A stretch of DNA of 33,544 nt, taken from positions 1 through 33,544 of the forward strand of contig CAZVCJ010000028.1 in NCBI GenBank assembly GCA_964625745.1, read 5' to 3'. This stretch comes from CAZVCJ01 sp964625745. GTDB taxonomy: Bacteria; Chloroflexota; Anaerolineae; VGOG01. The translations under genes were made by a program, and so were the position numbers. The notes under the pieces were generated by a model, which saw nothing but the letters and a program-made list of their open reading frames with translations, was not told where the DNA came from and did no database searches. Below are positions 1 through 6,900 of the stretch, one piece after another; positions within the stretch are counted from its first letter, which is position 1, and the number at the start of each line of letters is the position of its first letter.

Positions 1-362
1 AAGCCGCTTGGTCTCGATACGTCGCTTCGCTCCTACTCGACCGGCGCTCTGGCCCAACGCCTACTGGGGAAGGATTTACGCCCACGTGTACTAGCTTGAA
101 ATCGCACCAGGAATTGCTGGGCAGAGCGCTTTTGGGACTTCCGAAGTCTGGTCAATTTGCGGCAGGCCCAGAGTTAGACGCACAGGTCGAGCATTTCTCG
201 GCATCGTTGCATTGGCTCGACAATCAGCCAGAATGCGCTCTTGTGGCACTTTTTCGGACGGTTCTGCCCCAGATAGCGCTCAGAAGAACTGAAAAGTGGT
301 CTCTAAAAGGCCCAGGTAACCTATCCCCTATTAGAGTTATGTCGAGTTAAGGAGTGAATTAG
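1..362. other. Intergenic leader region without a recognisable gene
   Basis: No convincing gene is visible before the protease start at 363. An 84-codon frame opens with TTG at 96 and stops at 350, but it has no clear ribosome binding site and no recognisable product. Bases 10-42 resemble a degenerate interspersed repeat of the kind built around TCGATACG and CTACTCGACC; I recall similar sequences in other bacterial genomes but cannot search. The only expression signal I can support is the AAGGAG just before the protease gene. Confidence 0.5.
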
Positions 363-1586
363 ATGTCTAAGTTACTGCATGGTTGTCTCAAGTTAACGGT
401 TGTAGCTCTACTAGTGGCCCTAATTACGAGTGTGGCTTTTCTAGCTGGTTTTGCAGCAAGGGCCTCCCTGGCGCCCGGGCCTGTCTCCGTAGCTGTGGAG
501 CCTACGAGCAGCGAACAGGAAGCCTTCCGCATTTTCTGGGAGAGCTGGCATATTCTCGAACACGATTTCTACGGTGATTTGCCTGATGATCAGGAGATGA
601 CCTACAGTGCTATTCATGGGGTGATAGATGACCTCGATGACAATTACACTGCTTTCCTGGAGCCCGAGTTGGCCGCTGTTGTCAGGGAGGATATGTCAGG
701 TTCTTTCGAAGGCATTGGCGCTGTGGTCAACATGAATGACGCTGGCCAGTTGGAGATTGTTCAGACCATCAAGGGCGCACCAGCAGCACAGGCCGGCCTT
801 AGATCGGGCGACATAGTCCTCGCTGTAGGCGACACGGCCATTGAGGAAATGAGCGTCTTCGAGGCGGTGGCTCTAATTCGGGGGCCGGCAGGTAGCGTGG
901 CCCGCCTCACAATAAAACGGCAGGACATCGAAGAACCCTTTGTGGTTGAAGTCGTCCGGCAAAGAATCGAGATGCCTACCGTGGAATCCAAGATGCTGGA
1001 TGACGGTATCGCCTATCTCAAACTTACCGAATTCAATGCTCAGGCCGCGAGCAAGCTCAGGGACGGCTTGCAGTCCTTGTTGGCCGAGGAGCCCAGGGGG
1101 CTGATTTTCGACCTGCGCGATAATCCAGGGGGCTTTTTGAGCGTATCTGTGGAGATAGGCAGCCAATTTGTTGGCGAGGGGTCTATCCTTGTGGAGAAAC
1201 TCAAGGATGACCAGGATAGAGATTACCCGGTTCAGGACGGCGGGCTAGCTACCGATGACCCACCTTTGGTGGTTCTGGTCAACGGCGGTACTGCCAGTGC
1301 CTCGGAGATCGTGGCCGGTGCCATTCAGGACACTGGCCGAGGTACCCTGATTGGAGAGCAAACCCTGGGCAAAGGATCAGTCCAGCTTTCCCATCACCTC
1401 AGCGATGGCTCCGAGTTGCGGGTCACCATTGCTCGTTGGTTTACACCCAATGGCCGCGCCATTCACGAGGAGGGTCTCGCTCCCGACATCCAGGTGGATA
1501 TAACCGAGGAGGACATCGAAGCTGGGCGCGATCCACAGCTACAGCGCGCCATTGAGTATTTGCGGGGATTGACAGGTGGAAAGTAA
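363..1586 (+). CDS. S41 family C-terminal processing peptidase with PDZ domain
   Basis: This is a membrane-anchored or exported serine protease of the Ctp/Prc family (407 aa), which degrades or trims extracytoplasmic proteins from their C-termini. Residues 9-31 form a hydrophobic signal or anchor segment. A PDZ domain follows at about 115-190, with the GIGA motif and an AGLRSGD loop. The S41 catalytic domain spans about 205-380. The catalytic Ser is probably S312 in NGGTASASE and the general-base Lys K337 in LGKGS; their 25-residue spacing matches characterised C-terminal processing proteases. The RDNPGG motif at 252-257 supports the fold. The ATG at 363 is preceded by AAGGAG eight bases upstream. 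The gene overlaps smpB by 11 bp, so the two are probably co-translated. ctpA or ctpB is possible, but the family does not allow a firm symbol. Confidence 0.93.
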   Translation: MSKLLHGCLKLTVVALLVALITSVAFLAGFAARASLAPGPVSVAVEPTSSEQEAFRIFWESWHILEHDFYGDLPDDQEMTYSAIHGVIDDLDDNYTAFLEPELAAVVREDMSGSFEGIGAVVNMNDAGQLEIVQTIKGAPAAQAGLRSGDIVLAVGDTAIEEMSVFEAVALIRGPAGSVARLTIKRQDIEEPFVVEVVRQRIEMPTVESKMLDDGIAYLKLTEFNAQAASKLRDGLQSLLAEEPRGLIFDLRDNPGGFLSVSVEIGSQFVGEGSILVEKLKDDQDRDYPVQDGGLATDDPPLVVLVNGGTASASEIVAGAIQDTGRGTLIGEQTLGKGSVQLSHHLSDGSELRVTIARWFTPNGRAIHEEGLAPDIQVDITEEDIEAGRDPQLQRAIEYLRGLTGGK

Positions 1587-2052
1587 GAGTAAAGGAAAGA
1601 CAGTCGCTACTAATCGCAAGGCCCGCCACGACTACTTCATTGACGAGACCTATGAGGCTGGGATCGTTCTCACTGGTACGGAGATCAAGTCAGCGCGGGC
1701 TGGCCGCGTCAATTTGCGGGATAGTTATGTCCAGGTGAGAAATGGAGAGCTTTGGCTGATAGACACTCACATCGCTCCCTACGAGCAGGCTGGACGCGGC
1801 AGCCACGAACCTAAACGCCCTCGCAAGCTACTCATGCACCACCGTGAGATCAGCCGACTGCAGGGCAAGATCCAGGAAAAGGGCTACACCATTGTTCCCC
1901 TGTGCTTATATCTCAAGAACAATAAGTGGGCCAAAGTGGAAATCGCCCTGGCCCATGGCAAAAAGCTCTACGACAAGCGCCAGACCATTCGCAAGCACGA
2001 TGCCCAGCGGGAGGTGGAACGCACGCTAGCCGATCGGAGAAAAGGATTATGA
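1576..2052 (+). CDS. smpB: SsrA-binding protein SmpB
   Basis: SmpB binds the tRNA-like domain of tmRNA and delivers it to ribosomes stalled on broken mRNAs. The 158-aa length is typical. The OB-fold core shows the family motifs: DYFIDETYEAGIVLTGTEIK near the N-terminus, RVNLRDSYV, the HIAPYEQAG loop, and RPRKLLMH. The basic C-terminal tail (KRQTIRKHDAQREVERTLADRRKG) is the part that enters the decoding centre as a helix. The start is GTG at 1576, inside the end of the upstream protease gene. The tmRNA gene begins 56 bp after the stop, so both partners of trans-translation are adjacent. Confidence 0.97.
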   Translation: MESKSKGKTVATNRKARHDYFIDETYEAGIVLTGTEIKSARAGRVNLRDSYVQVRNGELWLIDTHIAPYEQAGRGSHEPKRPRKLLMHHREISRLQGKIQEKGYTIVPLCLYLKNNKWAKVEIALAHGKKLYDKRQTIRKHDAQREVERTLADRRKGL

Positions 2053-2065
2053 CAACTTCTCATAG

Positions 2066-2094
2066 TTGCAAGTAATTCAGAAATGTGTTATAAT
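2066..2094 (+). promoter_or_regulatory. Sigma-70-type promoter of ssrA
   Basis: TTGCAA at 2066-2071 and a perfect TATAAT at 2089-2094 are separated by 17 bp. Transcription should start near 2101, a few bases before the mature tmRNA 5' end at 2108. It lies downstream of the smpB stop, so ssrA has its own promoter. The same -35 variant TTGCAA is used upstream of the CHAT gene at 13250. Confidence 0.8.
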
Positions 2095-2107
2095 CTAAAT
2101 TGCAATT

Positions 2108-2474
2108 GGGGATGAAGGGTCTCGACAGAGACGGCTGGCCAAGGATTGCAAGCCGAGGCGCCCTACCCTCGCAAAACAAGGGCAACTAAAGATAACAGGC
2201 GAACCTCAACTCGCCCTGGCTGCCTAAGAGCAGCCACGTCTGCCCAGGTCTGCTCCCGATAGGCCTGGACCAGATGCCATAGAAATCGGGGTGCGATGTT
2301 CTCGACGCCGATAGAGAGCATCAAAGCCAAGCCCGCAAGGCTTGGATCGGCTAGGTCAAGCCAGACCCTGTCGGTTGGGGCTGGCTCGGCCGAAATGCAA
2401 AAGACCGACTAAGCTTGTAGTACATCCTGGACCGAACTCTTTGGACGCGGGTTCGATTCCCGCCATCTCCACCA
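2108..2474 (+). ncRNA. ssrA: Transfer-messenger RNA (tmRNA, 10Sa RNA)
   Basis: tmRNA rescues stalled ribosomes and adds a degradation tag to the unfinished protein. The 5' end GGGGATG pairs with CATCTCC just before the 3' ACCA, forming the alanine-type acceptor stem. The 3' end carries the T-arm GGTTCGATTCC, and the 5' part contains the typical AGGGTCTCGACAG segment. The tag reading frame is at 2171-2227. At 367 nt it is an ordinary single-piece tmRNA. It follows smpB directly and has its own promoter. The 3' CCACCA is also the start of a long inverted repeat (2469-2524), which is unusual. Confidence 0.96.
2171..2227 (+). other. tmRNA tag-peptide reading frame
   Basis: Translation resumed at GCA (2171) gives AKQGQLKITGEPQLALAA followed by TAA. 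The LALAA ending is the classic protease-recognition signal of SsrA tags, which fixes the frame. The tag has 18 residues including the resume Ala, longer than the roughly 10-11 of Escherichia coli. The exact resume codon is inferred from the usual GCN start, since the sequence alone cannot prove it. Confidence 0.8.
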
Positions 2475-2524
2475 AGTATAATGCCTGTAGGGATCCCCTA
2501 CCCTACAGGCATTATACTTGGTGG
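2469..2524. repeat. Perfect 24-bp inverted repeat overlapping the tmRNA 3' end
   Basis: Arms at 2469-2492 and 2501-2524 are exact reverse complements around an 8-base loop. The left arm begins with the tmRNA terminal CCACCA. In RNA this would be a very stable hairpin, but neither side is followed by a clear T-tract, so it is not a textbook intrinsic terminator. It may be a 3' processing or termination structure, or the edge of a small element inserted at the end of ssrA, a common integration site. Confidence 0.9.
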
Positions 2525-2689
2525 CATTAGCGGTCGTTGAACCAACACAATCGTCAGATGTCATGACTCTGCTTTCCCTCTGCCTCCGCTACTCCACCAT
2601 ATTTCTATTTCGCATAGCCTATGTCCCCTTTTCAGAATTTATCAAGTAAGGTAGGCATAGGAAAAGCTTTGGCTACGCGAAGGACGCGA
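2525..2689. other. Convergent intergenic spacer
   Basis: No gene is visible between the inverted repeat and the stop of the deaminase gene. An imperfect inverted pair (2610-2619 with 2671-2680, nine of ten bases) encloses 51 bp just beyond the deaminase stop. It could contribute to 3'-end formation, but support is weak. Confidence 0.4.
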
Positions 2690-4657
2690 CTAGAAATCCA
2701 CGTAATCCTGCTTCAAGAGACTCCCGCGATCTACTCCGAACACATCTAACAACTCCCCTATCAACAACGCCTTCTGCTCAGCATCCTTTTTCGACCAGGT
2801 ACGACTCTTGATCTCCAAAAAAGCCCCTTCGTGAGTAGGCCTGGTCAACCTGTCGAAATTGACAGAGAATTGCACCCCCTTGTACCTGATATGCCAGCGC
2901 TGCCTATGCTTGTGAACCTCTTTCACGCTATCGGGTTCAAAATACTCACAATAGAAACGCAAAGTTCGATCGGCCTTGGAAGTAAAACGGGAACGGGAAA
3001 GCAGTACTGAATTGTCAAACTCCTGCTCGCTACCAGGCCCAGTCAGAGTCAAGGTACGTATGGATTCAGGGACTCCGCCCTCCTCCCTCACCACGTTATC
3101 CTCACGGTGGCGAATCCATCCCTGACTGTCACCGGCAAAAAGCAGATAGGCATCATACTGATCTCGCACCGAGGGCCGCCAAACAGAAGAAATATCCGGA
3201 TGAGCCAGCCCTTCCTTCACAGCGGCCTCGCTCTTCACAGATCCCTTGACTTGCACCTCAAACGTCTCCTTCCACTCCAGGCCCCCAATGGCCACCAGCT
3301 TGTCCAGCAGACTCTCCTCCCTTCGCATCATGAAAACGTTTATCCGATCAGCGATGCGTTGGGCCTCTGCCATAACCATCTCTATATCCACCGTGAGGAG
3401 CTCTCTGTCTCTCATCAACAAGCGTCCATTCACCATAACATGTCGCACGTCCGCACTCTTGGCAGCATAAACCACTCGAGAATAGATGTTGTCGCCTGAC
3501 AAATCAAACTTTGGCGTGGCATGAAGGACATCCACATCCACTACCGCCACATCAGCTTGCTTGCCCACCTCAATAGACCCTGTGATGTGATCCAGATGCA
3601 AGGCTCGCGCCCCCCCGATGGTAGCCATGGCCAAAGCGATTCGCGCTGGCACAGCCTTGGGATTACCTGAGACGCCTTTGGCTAAGAGAGCCGCGAGGCG
3701 CATCTCCTCGAACATGTCTTGATCATTGTTGCTGGCAGGGCCATCGCTGCCGACGCCTATGTTCAGGCCTAGATCCAACATGCGAGCCAGCGGCGCCACA
3801 CCGCTGGCAAGTTTCAAGTTGCTGGTTGGGCAATGCGCTACGCCGACACCCCGCTCCCCCATTAGCTCCATCTCTTCCTCGGTTAGGTGCACACAATGGA
3901 CAGCCAGAACCCTGCTATCCAAGACACCGAAATCGTCCAGACAAAACGCTGGCGCACAACCATAGAGCTGTCGGGTGCCCTCCACCCCTGCCTCTGTCTC
4001 CGCAACGTGGATCAGCAGAGGCACATCGTTTTCCTGGGCCAAACGCGTGGCCTCCCTCAGTATCTCCGGGGTGCACGTATACGGTGAGTGTGGGCCAATA
4101 GCAGGCACGATCAACTCGTGCCCCTTCCACCCAGCAATGAATCGCCGACAATACTCCAGACTCTCGTCGTAGCTAGTCGCATCAGGGGTAGGCAGCTTCA
4201 TAACCGTTTCGGCGCAGATCGCCCGCATACCCGTCTCCTGCGCGGCCCTGGCTACCTCATCCTCGAAATAATACATATCGGCAAAGCAAGTCACACCTGA
4301 GCGAATCATTTCCGCACAAGACAGCAGGGTGCCATAGTAACAGAACTCCTCGTCCACAAACTCCCTCTCCACGGGCAACATGTAGCCATATAACCAGACG
4401 TCAAGCCGCAGATCATCGGCCAGGCCCCTGAGCAGGCTCATGGGTACGTGAGTGTGAGCGTTGATCAAGCCCGGCATAATCACCTGTCCCGTGCAGTCAA
4501 TGATCTCCTCGGTCTCGTACTCTCCACTCAAATCAGCCACTGGCCCAACCGCGACTATCAGGCCATCTTTTACGACCACCGCTCCCTGAGGAAAGACCTC
4601 CAAGTCCTCATTCATGGTGATTACGGTGCCATTTGACAGAACCATATCCGCTTTCAT
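2690..4657 (-). CDS. MTA/SAH-type deaminase (amidohydrolase) fused to a CYTH-like domain
   Basis: The N-terminal ~430 residues are a metal-dependent amidohydrolase of the 5'-methylthioadenosine/S-adenosylhomocysteine deaminase (TrzA/AtzA-like) group. Metal ligands are visible: H68 and H70 in NAHTH, H217 in HVAET, and D305 in GSDGPASNND, with H254/H257 in HCVHL. These proteins deaminate adenine-type nucleosides or related compounds; the exact substrate is not readable. Residues ~460-655 form an added domain that looks CYTH-like: an EVQVK strand near the start (compare ExExK), several Arg/Lys-rich strands, FDRL, then GAFLEIK and a closing helix. CYTH domains bind nucleotides or polyphosphates. 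I chose ATG at 4657 because it gives the usual MKADMVLSNG beginning and has GGGGGG just upstream; an in-frame start at 4711 would add 18 residues. The gene is divergent from the nucleoside phosphorylase. Confidence 0.85.
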   Translation of the reverse strand: MKADMVLSNGTVITMNEDLEVFPQGAVVVKDGLIVAVGPVADLSGEYETEEIIDCTGQVIMPGLINAHTHVPMSLLRGLADDLRLDVWLYGYMLPVEREFVDEEFCYYGTLLSCAEMIRSGVTCFADMYYFEDEVARAAQETGMRAICAETVMKLPTPDATSYDESLEYCRRFIAGWKGHELIVPAIGPHSPYTCTPEILREATRLAQENDVPLLIHVAETEAGVEGTRQLYGCAPAFCLDDFGVLDSRVLAVHCVHLTEEEMELMGERGVGVAHCPTSNLKLASGVAPLARMLDLGLNIGVGSDGPASNNDQDMFEEMRLAALLAKGVSGNPKAVPARIALAMATIGGARALHLDHITGSIEVGKQADVAVVDVDVLHATPKFDLSGDNIYSRVVYAAKSADVRHVMVNGRLLMRDRELLTVDIEMVMAEAQRIADRINVFMMRREESLLDKLVAIGGLEWKETFEVQVKGSVKSEAAVKEGLAHPDISSVWRPSVRDQYDAYLLFAGDSQGWIRHREDNVVREEGGVPESIRTLTLTGPGSEQEFDNSVLLSRSRFTSKADRTLRFYCEYFEPDSVKEVHKHRQRWHIRYKGVQFSVNFDRLTRPTHEGAFLEIKSRTWSKKDAEQKALLIGELLDVFGVDRGSLLKQDYVDF

Positions 4658-4697
4658 CTTGCCCCCCATCATAACGGCTTTCGCCAGAACCGACAAA

Positions 4698-4727
4698 TTG
4701 GCACATTCCATGCCATTGTGCTATAAT
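4698..4727 (+). promoter_or_regulatory. Promoter of the pyrimidine-nucleoside phosphorylase gene
   Basis: TTGGCA at 4698-4703 and a perfect TATAAT at 4722-4727 are 18 bp apart. The predicted start near 4734 gives a leader of about 70 nt. That leader contains a copy of a short interspersed repeat at 4751-4772. Confidence 0.65.
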
Positions 4728-4750
4728 CTGTAATATCGAACGCTTCACAT

Positions 4751-4772
4751 CCCTTCGGCAAGCTCAGGACAC
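4751..4772 (+). repeat. Short interspersed repeat, CTTCG..AGCTCAGGACA type
   Basis: This is one of four related copies in the window; the others are at 17097-17116, 18209-18229 and 19553-19573. The consensus is about CCCTTCGACAGGCTCAGGAC. This copy reads CGGCA where the 19553 copy reads CGACA. It lies in the untranslated leader of the phosphorylase gene. Confidence 0.6.
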
Positions 4773-4806
4773 CGCATCCCCACTGCTGAACCAAGGAGAC
4801 CTCCAA

Positions 4807-6111
4807 ATGCGCGCAGTTGACATCATTGCCAAGAAGCGAGACGATCACCTCCTCACTGCCCAAGAGATTGACTTCTTCGTCCAGGGCTTCACTCGGGGAG
4901 AGATACCCGATTACCAGGCGGCGTCCCTGTTGATGGCCATTTACACCAAAGGGATGAACGAACAAGAGACCGTTGACCTCACTATGTCTATGGCCCGCTC
5001 AGGTAAGATGCTGGATCTCTCGCCCATAGCCCCCCTCGTGGTTGACAAACATTCCACCGGCGGTGTGGGCGACAAGACCACCCTGGTAGTCGCCCCCCTG
5101 GTAGCGGCCACAGGACTGCCGGTGGGAAAGATATCGGGCCGTGGCCTGGGCTTCAGTGGCGGGACGCTGGACAAGTTGGAGTCCATCCCTGGCTTCCAGG
5201 CTAACCTCTCTGGCGAGGAGTTCATGACCGTGCTGCGCGACTGCGGCATCGTCGTCGTTGGGCAAACAGCCGACATGGTGCCCGCCGATGGCAAGTTTTA
5301 TGCCCTGCGCGATGTGACAGCCACTGTGAGCAACATCTCTCTCATCGCCAGTTCCATCATGAGCAAGAAGATAGCTGGCGGTGCTAACGCCTTCGTCTTG
5401 GACGTCAAAGTGGGCCTCGGCGCTTTCATGCACACCATGGAAGAGGCGCTGGCGCTGGCGCATGCGATGGTAAGCATCGGCCGGGCGCTGGATCGCCGCG
5501 TGGCGGCCGTCATCTCCAACATGAACCAGCCCCTCGGTCGGGCTGTGGGCAACGCCCTGGAGCTCAAAGAGGCCATCGTTACCCTGCATGGACACGGCCC
5601 CACCGACTTCCTCGAGCACTGCCTGACCATCGCCAGCCAGATGCTACTTCTGGCTGACCGAGCCACAGAAGCCCAACAGGCCCGCCGGCTCTTGCTACGC
5701 GAACTGGATAGCGGCCGAGCCTGGCTCAAATTCCGCGACTGGATAGTGGGCCAGGGAGGCGACGAGACTTACATTGATGACCCCGCCCTGTTACCTCAGG
5801 CAACTCTCGTCGAAGATATACCCTCCCCTCACTCTGGCTACGTAGCTGGCCTGGATGCTATGGAAGTTGGCCTGACAGCGGGCCTCCTCGGCGGTGGCCG
5901 CGTCCACAAGGGAGATCCGATTGACCACGCCGTGGGCGTAGTCCTGACCAAAAAGACTGGAGATTATGTCAAGAAAGGCGAGGCCCTACTAACTATTCAC
6001 GCCAACGATGAACAGAGGTTAGCCAACGCCAGGCGCAGGCTCCTGGATGCCTACTCCTGGAGTGATGAGCCTGTCGAGCACCCACCTCTCGTACACGAAA
6101 TCATAACTTGA
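4807..6111 (+). CDS. pdp: Pyrimidine-nucleoside (thymidine) phosphorylase
   Basis: The enzyme splits thymidine, deoxyuridine or uridine with phosphate into the free base and (deoxy)ribose 1-phosphate in pyrimidine salvage. The 434-aa length is normal. The phosphate-binding signature DKHSTGGVGDKTT begins at residue 80, followed by SGRGLGFSGGTLDKLE, the active-site stretch LRDVTATV and the SSIMSKKIAGG lysines. The C-terminal beta domain (VGVVLTKKTGDYVKKGEALLTI) is complete. The start is supported by AAGGAG eight bases before ATG, and the promoter is at 4698. The equivalent gene is called deoA in some genomes; the sequence is closer to the Gram-positive Pdp pattern. It ends 6 bp before the stop of the converging lipoprotein gene, with no visible terminator between them. 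Confidence 0.95.
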   Translation: MRAVDIIAKKRDDHLLTAQEIDFFVQGFTRGEIPDYQAASLLMAIYTKGMNEQETVDLTMSMARSGKMLDLSPIAPLVVDKHSTGGVGDKTTLVVAPLVAATGLPVGKISGRGLGFSGGTLDKLESIPGFQANLSGEEFMTVLRDCGIVVVGQTADMVPADGKFYALRDVTATVSNISLIASSIMSKKIAGGANAFVLDVKVGLGAFMHTMEEALALAHAMVSIGRALDRRVAAVISNMNQPLGRAVGNALELKEAIVTLHGHGPTDFLEHCLTIASQMLLLADRATEAQQARRLLLRELDSGRAWLKFRDWIVGQGGDETYIDDPALLPQATLVEDIPSPHSGYVAGLDAMEVGLTAGLLGGGRVHKGDPIDHAVGVVLTKKTGDYVKKGEALLTIHANDEQRLANARRRLLDAYSWSDEPVEHPPLVHEIIT

Positions 6112-6117
6112 CAATTG

Positions 6118-6900
6118 TCATTGTTCAAAGCGGTAGATGTACGTTTTCGGATCCACCAAATCGCCATTGTCGTCGAAAGTGATAGCACCGATCAAGCCGG
6201 GATAGTCTTCGAGGGCGCTCAACTCGGCGACGACTGCATCCCTGACCGGCCTTCCCTGCGACTCGATGGCCCTGGCCAAAGCCTCCAGNNNNNNNNNNNN
6301 NNNNNNNNNNNNNNNNNNNNNNNNNNNNNNNNNNNNNNNNNNNNNNNNNNNNNNNNNNNNNNNNNNNNNNNNNNNNNNNNNNNNNNNNGACCCCAAGAGA
6401 TCGTTCCGAGCATAGAGGCGAAAGACCTCAGAATAACCCTGCCCCGTCACAGCGTCCGAGGCCATTTGCGTGATCAACGCCAGGCCAGCTCGATGGTACT
6501 CATCCAGGGCAGCCAGAGCTGCCTCATCGGAGAAATGTCCGATGACGCCCATCACGTCGGCGTCAACGATCATCTTCCTGGCTTGCAATGGGGCCTGGGC
6601 CGGGTCATTGCCGTCGTCCAGGGCCACCAGTTCCACCATGTAACCGCTCATGCCACCGGCTGCGTTGCGCTCTCGCACCGCCAGCTTGACGGCGTAGAGT
6701 ACATCGTAGCCCAGATGCCGGTGGAGACCCTCGAACGGAGCCACCAGGCCGATCTTTACCACAGGGCTGGTACTCCCCAGCCCGGCGCAACTGCTGAGCA
6801 AACATCCCAGAATGAAAAGTGAAACGTGAAGCGTGAATTTCTTTCCACGCCTCACGTTTTCACGTTTCGCGGCTTTACGATTTACGTTTTCACGTTTCAC
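6118..6900 (-). CDS. Leu/Ile/Val-binding-type substrate-binding lipoprotein, interrupted by an assembly gap
   Basis: This is an extracytoplasmic receptor of the branched-chain amino acid/amide ABC transporter type (periplasmic-binding fold I). The N-terminal part has a lipoprotein signal (FILGCLLSSC) followed by VVKIGLVAPFEG, LAVRERNAAGG and VIGHFSDEAALAAL, all typical of the family. The C-terminal end shows AITFDDNGDLVDPKTYIY. Only ~226 real residues are present where the family has ~350-400, so the 100 N at 6289-6388 stand for a larger missing piece. GTG at 6900 overlaps the mltG stop as GTGA. A second in-frame GTG at 6855 would start directly at the basic signal-peptide head, leaving out 15 residues encoded by a repeat. 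No permease or ATPase genes are adjacent. Confidence 0.8.
   Translation of the reverse strand: MKRENVNRKAAKRENVRRGKKFTLHVSLFILGCLLSSCAGLGSTSPVVKIGLVAPFEGLHRHLGYDVLYAVKLAVRERNAAGGMSGYMVELVALDDGNDPAQAPLQARKMIVDADVMGVIGHFSDEAALAALDEYHRAGLALITQMASDAVTGQGYSEVFRLYARNDLLGXXXXXXXXXXXXXXXXXXXXXXXXXXXXXXXXXXLEALARAIESQGRPVRDAVVAELSALEDYPGLIGAITFDDNGDLVDPKTYIYRFEQ
6289..6388. other. Assembly gap (100 N) inside a gene
   Basis: A run of exactly 100 N splits the substrate-binding protein gene. The flanks share no sequence, and the missing protein segment is longer than the 33 codons the gap allows. The N length is therefore nominal, and coordinates beyond it are approximate with respect to the real genome. 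Confidence 0.9.
6831..6899. repeat. Low-complexity repeat of ACGTTTCACG-like units
   Basis: Short units such as CACGTTTTCACGTTTC recur several times across the junction of the mltG stop and the start of the binding-protein gene. Read on the minus strand they encode the residues KRENVNRKAAKRENV. This repeat probably invaded the gene junction and extended the N-terminus or created the GTGA overlap. Confidence 0.65.

Noticed and set aside
96..350. 84-codon frame upstream of the protease
   Set aside because: TTG start without ribosome binding site, no family resemblance, and Prodigal-like criteria would be weak; treated as noncoding.
2587..2600. ACTCCACCA-like sequence downstream of tmRNA as an attachment-site remnant
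   Set aside because: Too short and too degenerate compared with the tmRNA 3' end; no integrase gene nearby.
2610..2680. Imperfect inverted repeat as deaminase terminator
   Set aside because: Ten-base arms are separated by 51 bp and lack a T-tract on the minus strand, so not called as a terminator.
4999..5619. 206-codon minus-strand frame
   Set aside because: Antisense shadow of the pyrimidine-nucleoside phosphorylase gene.
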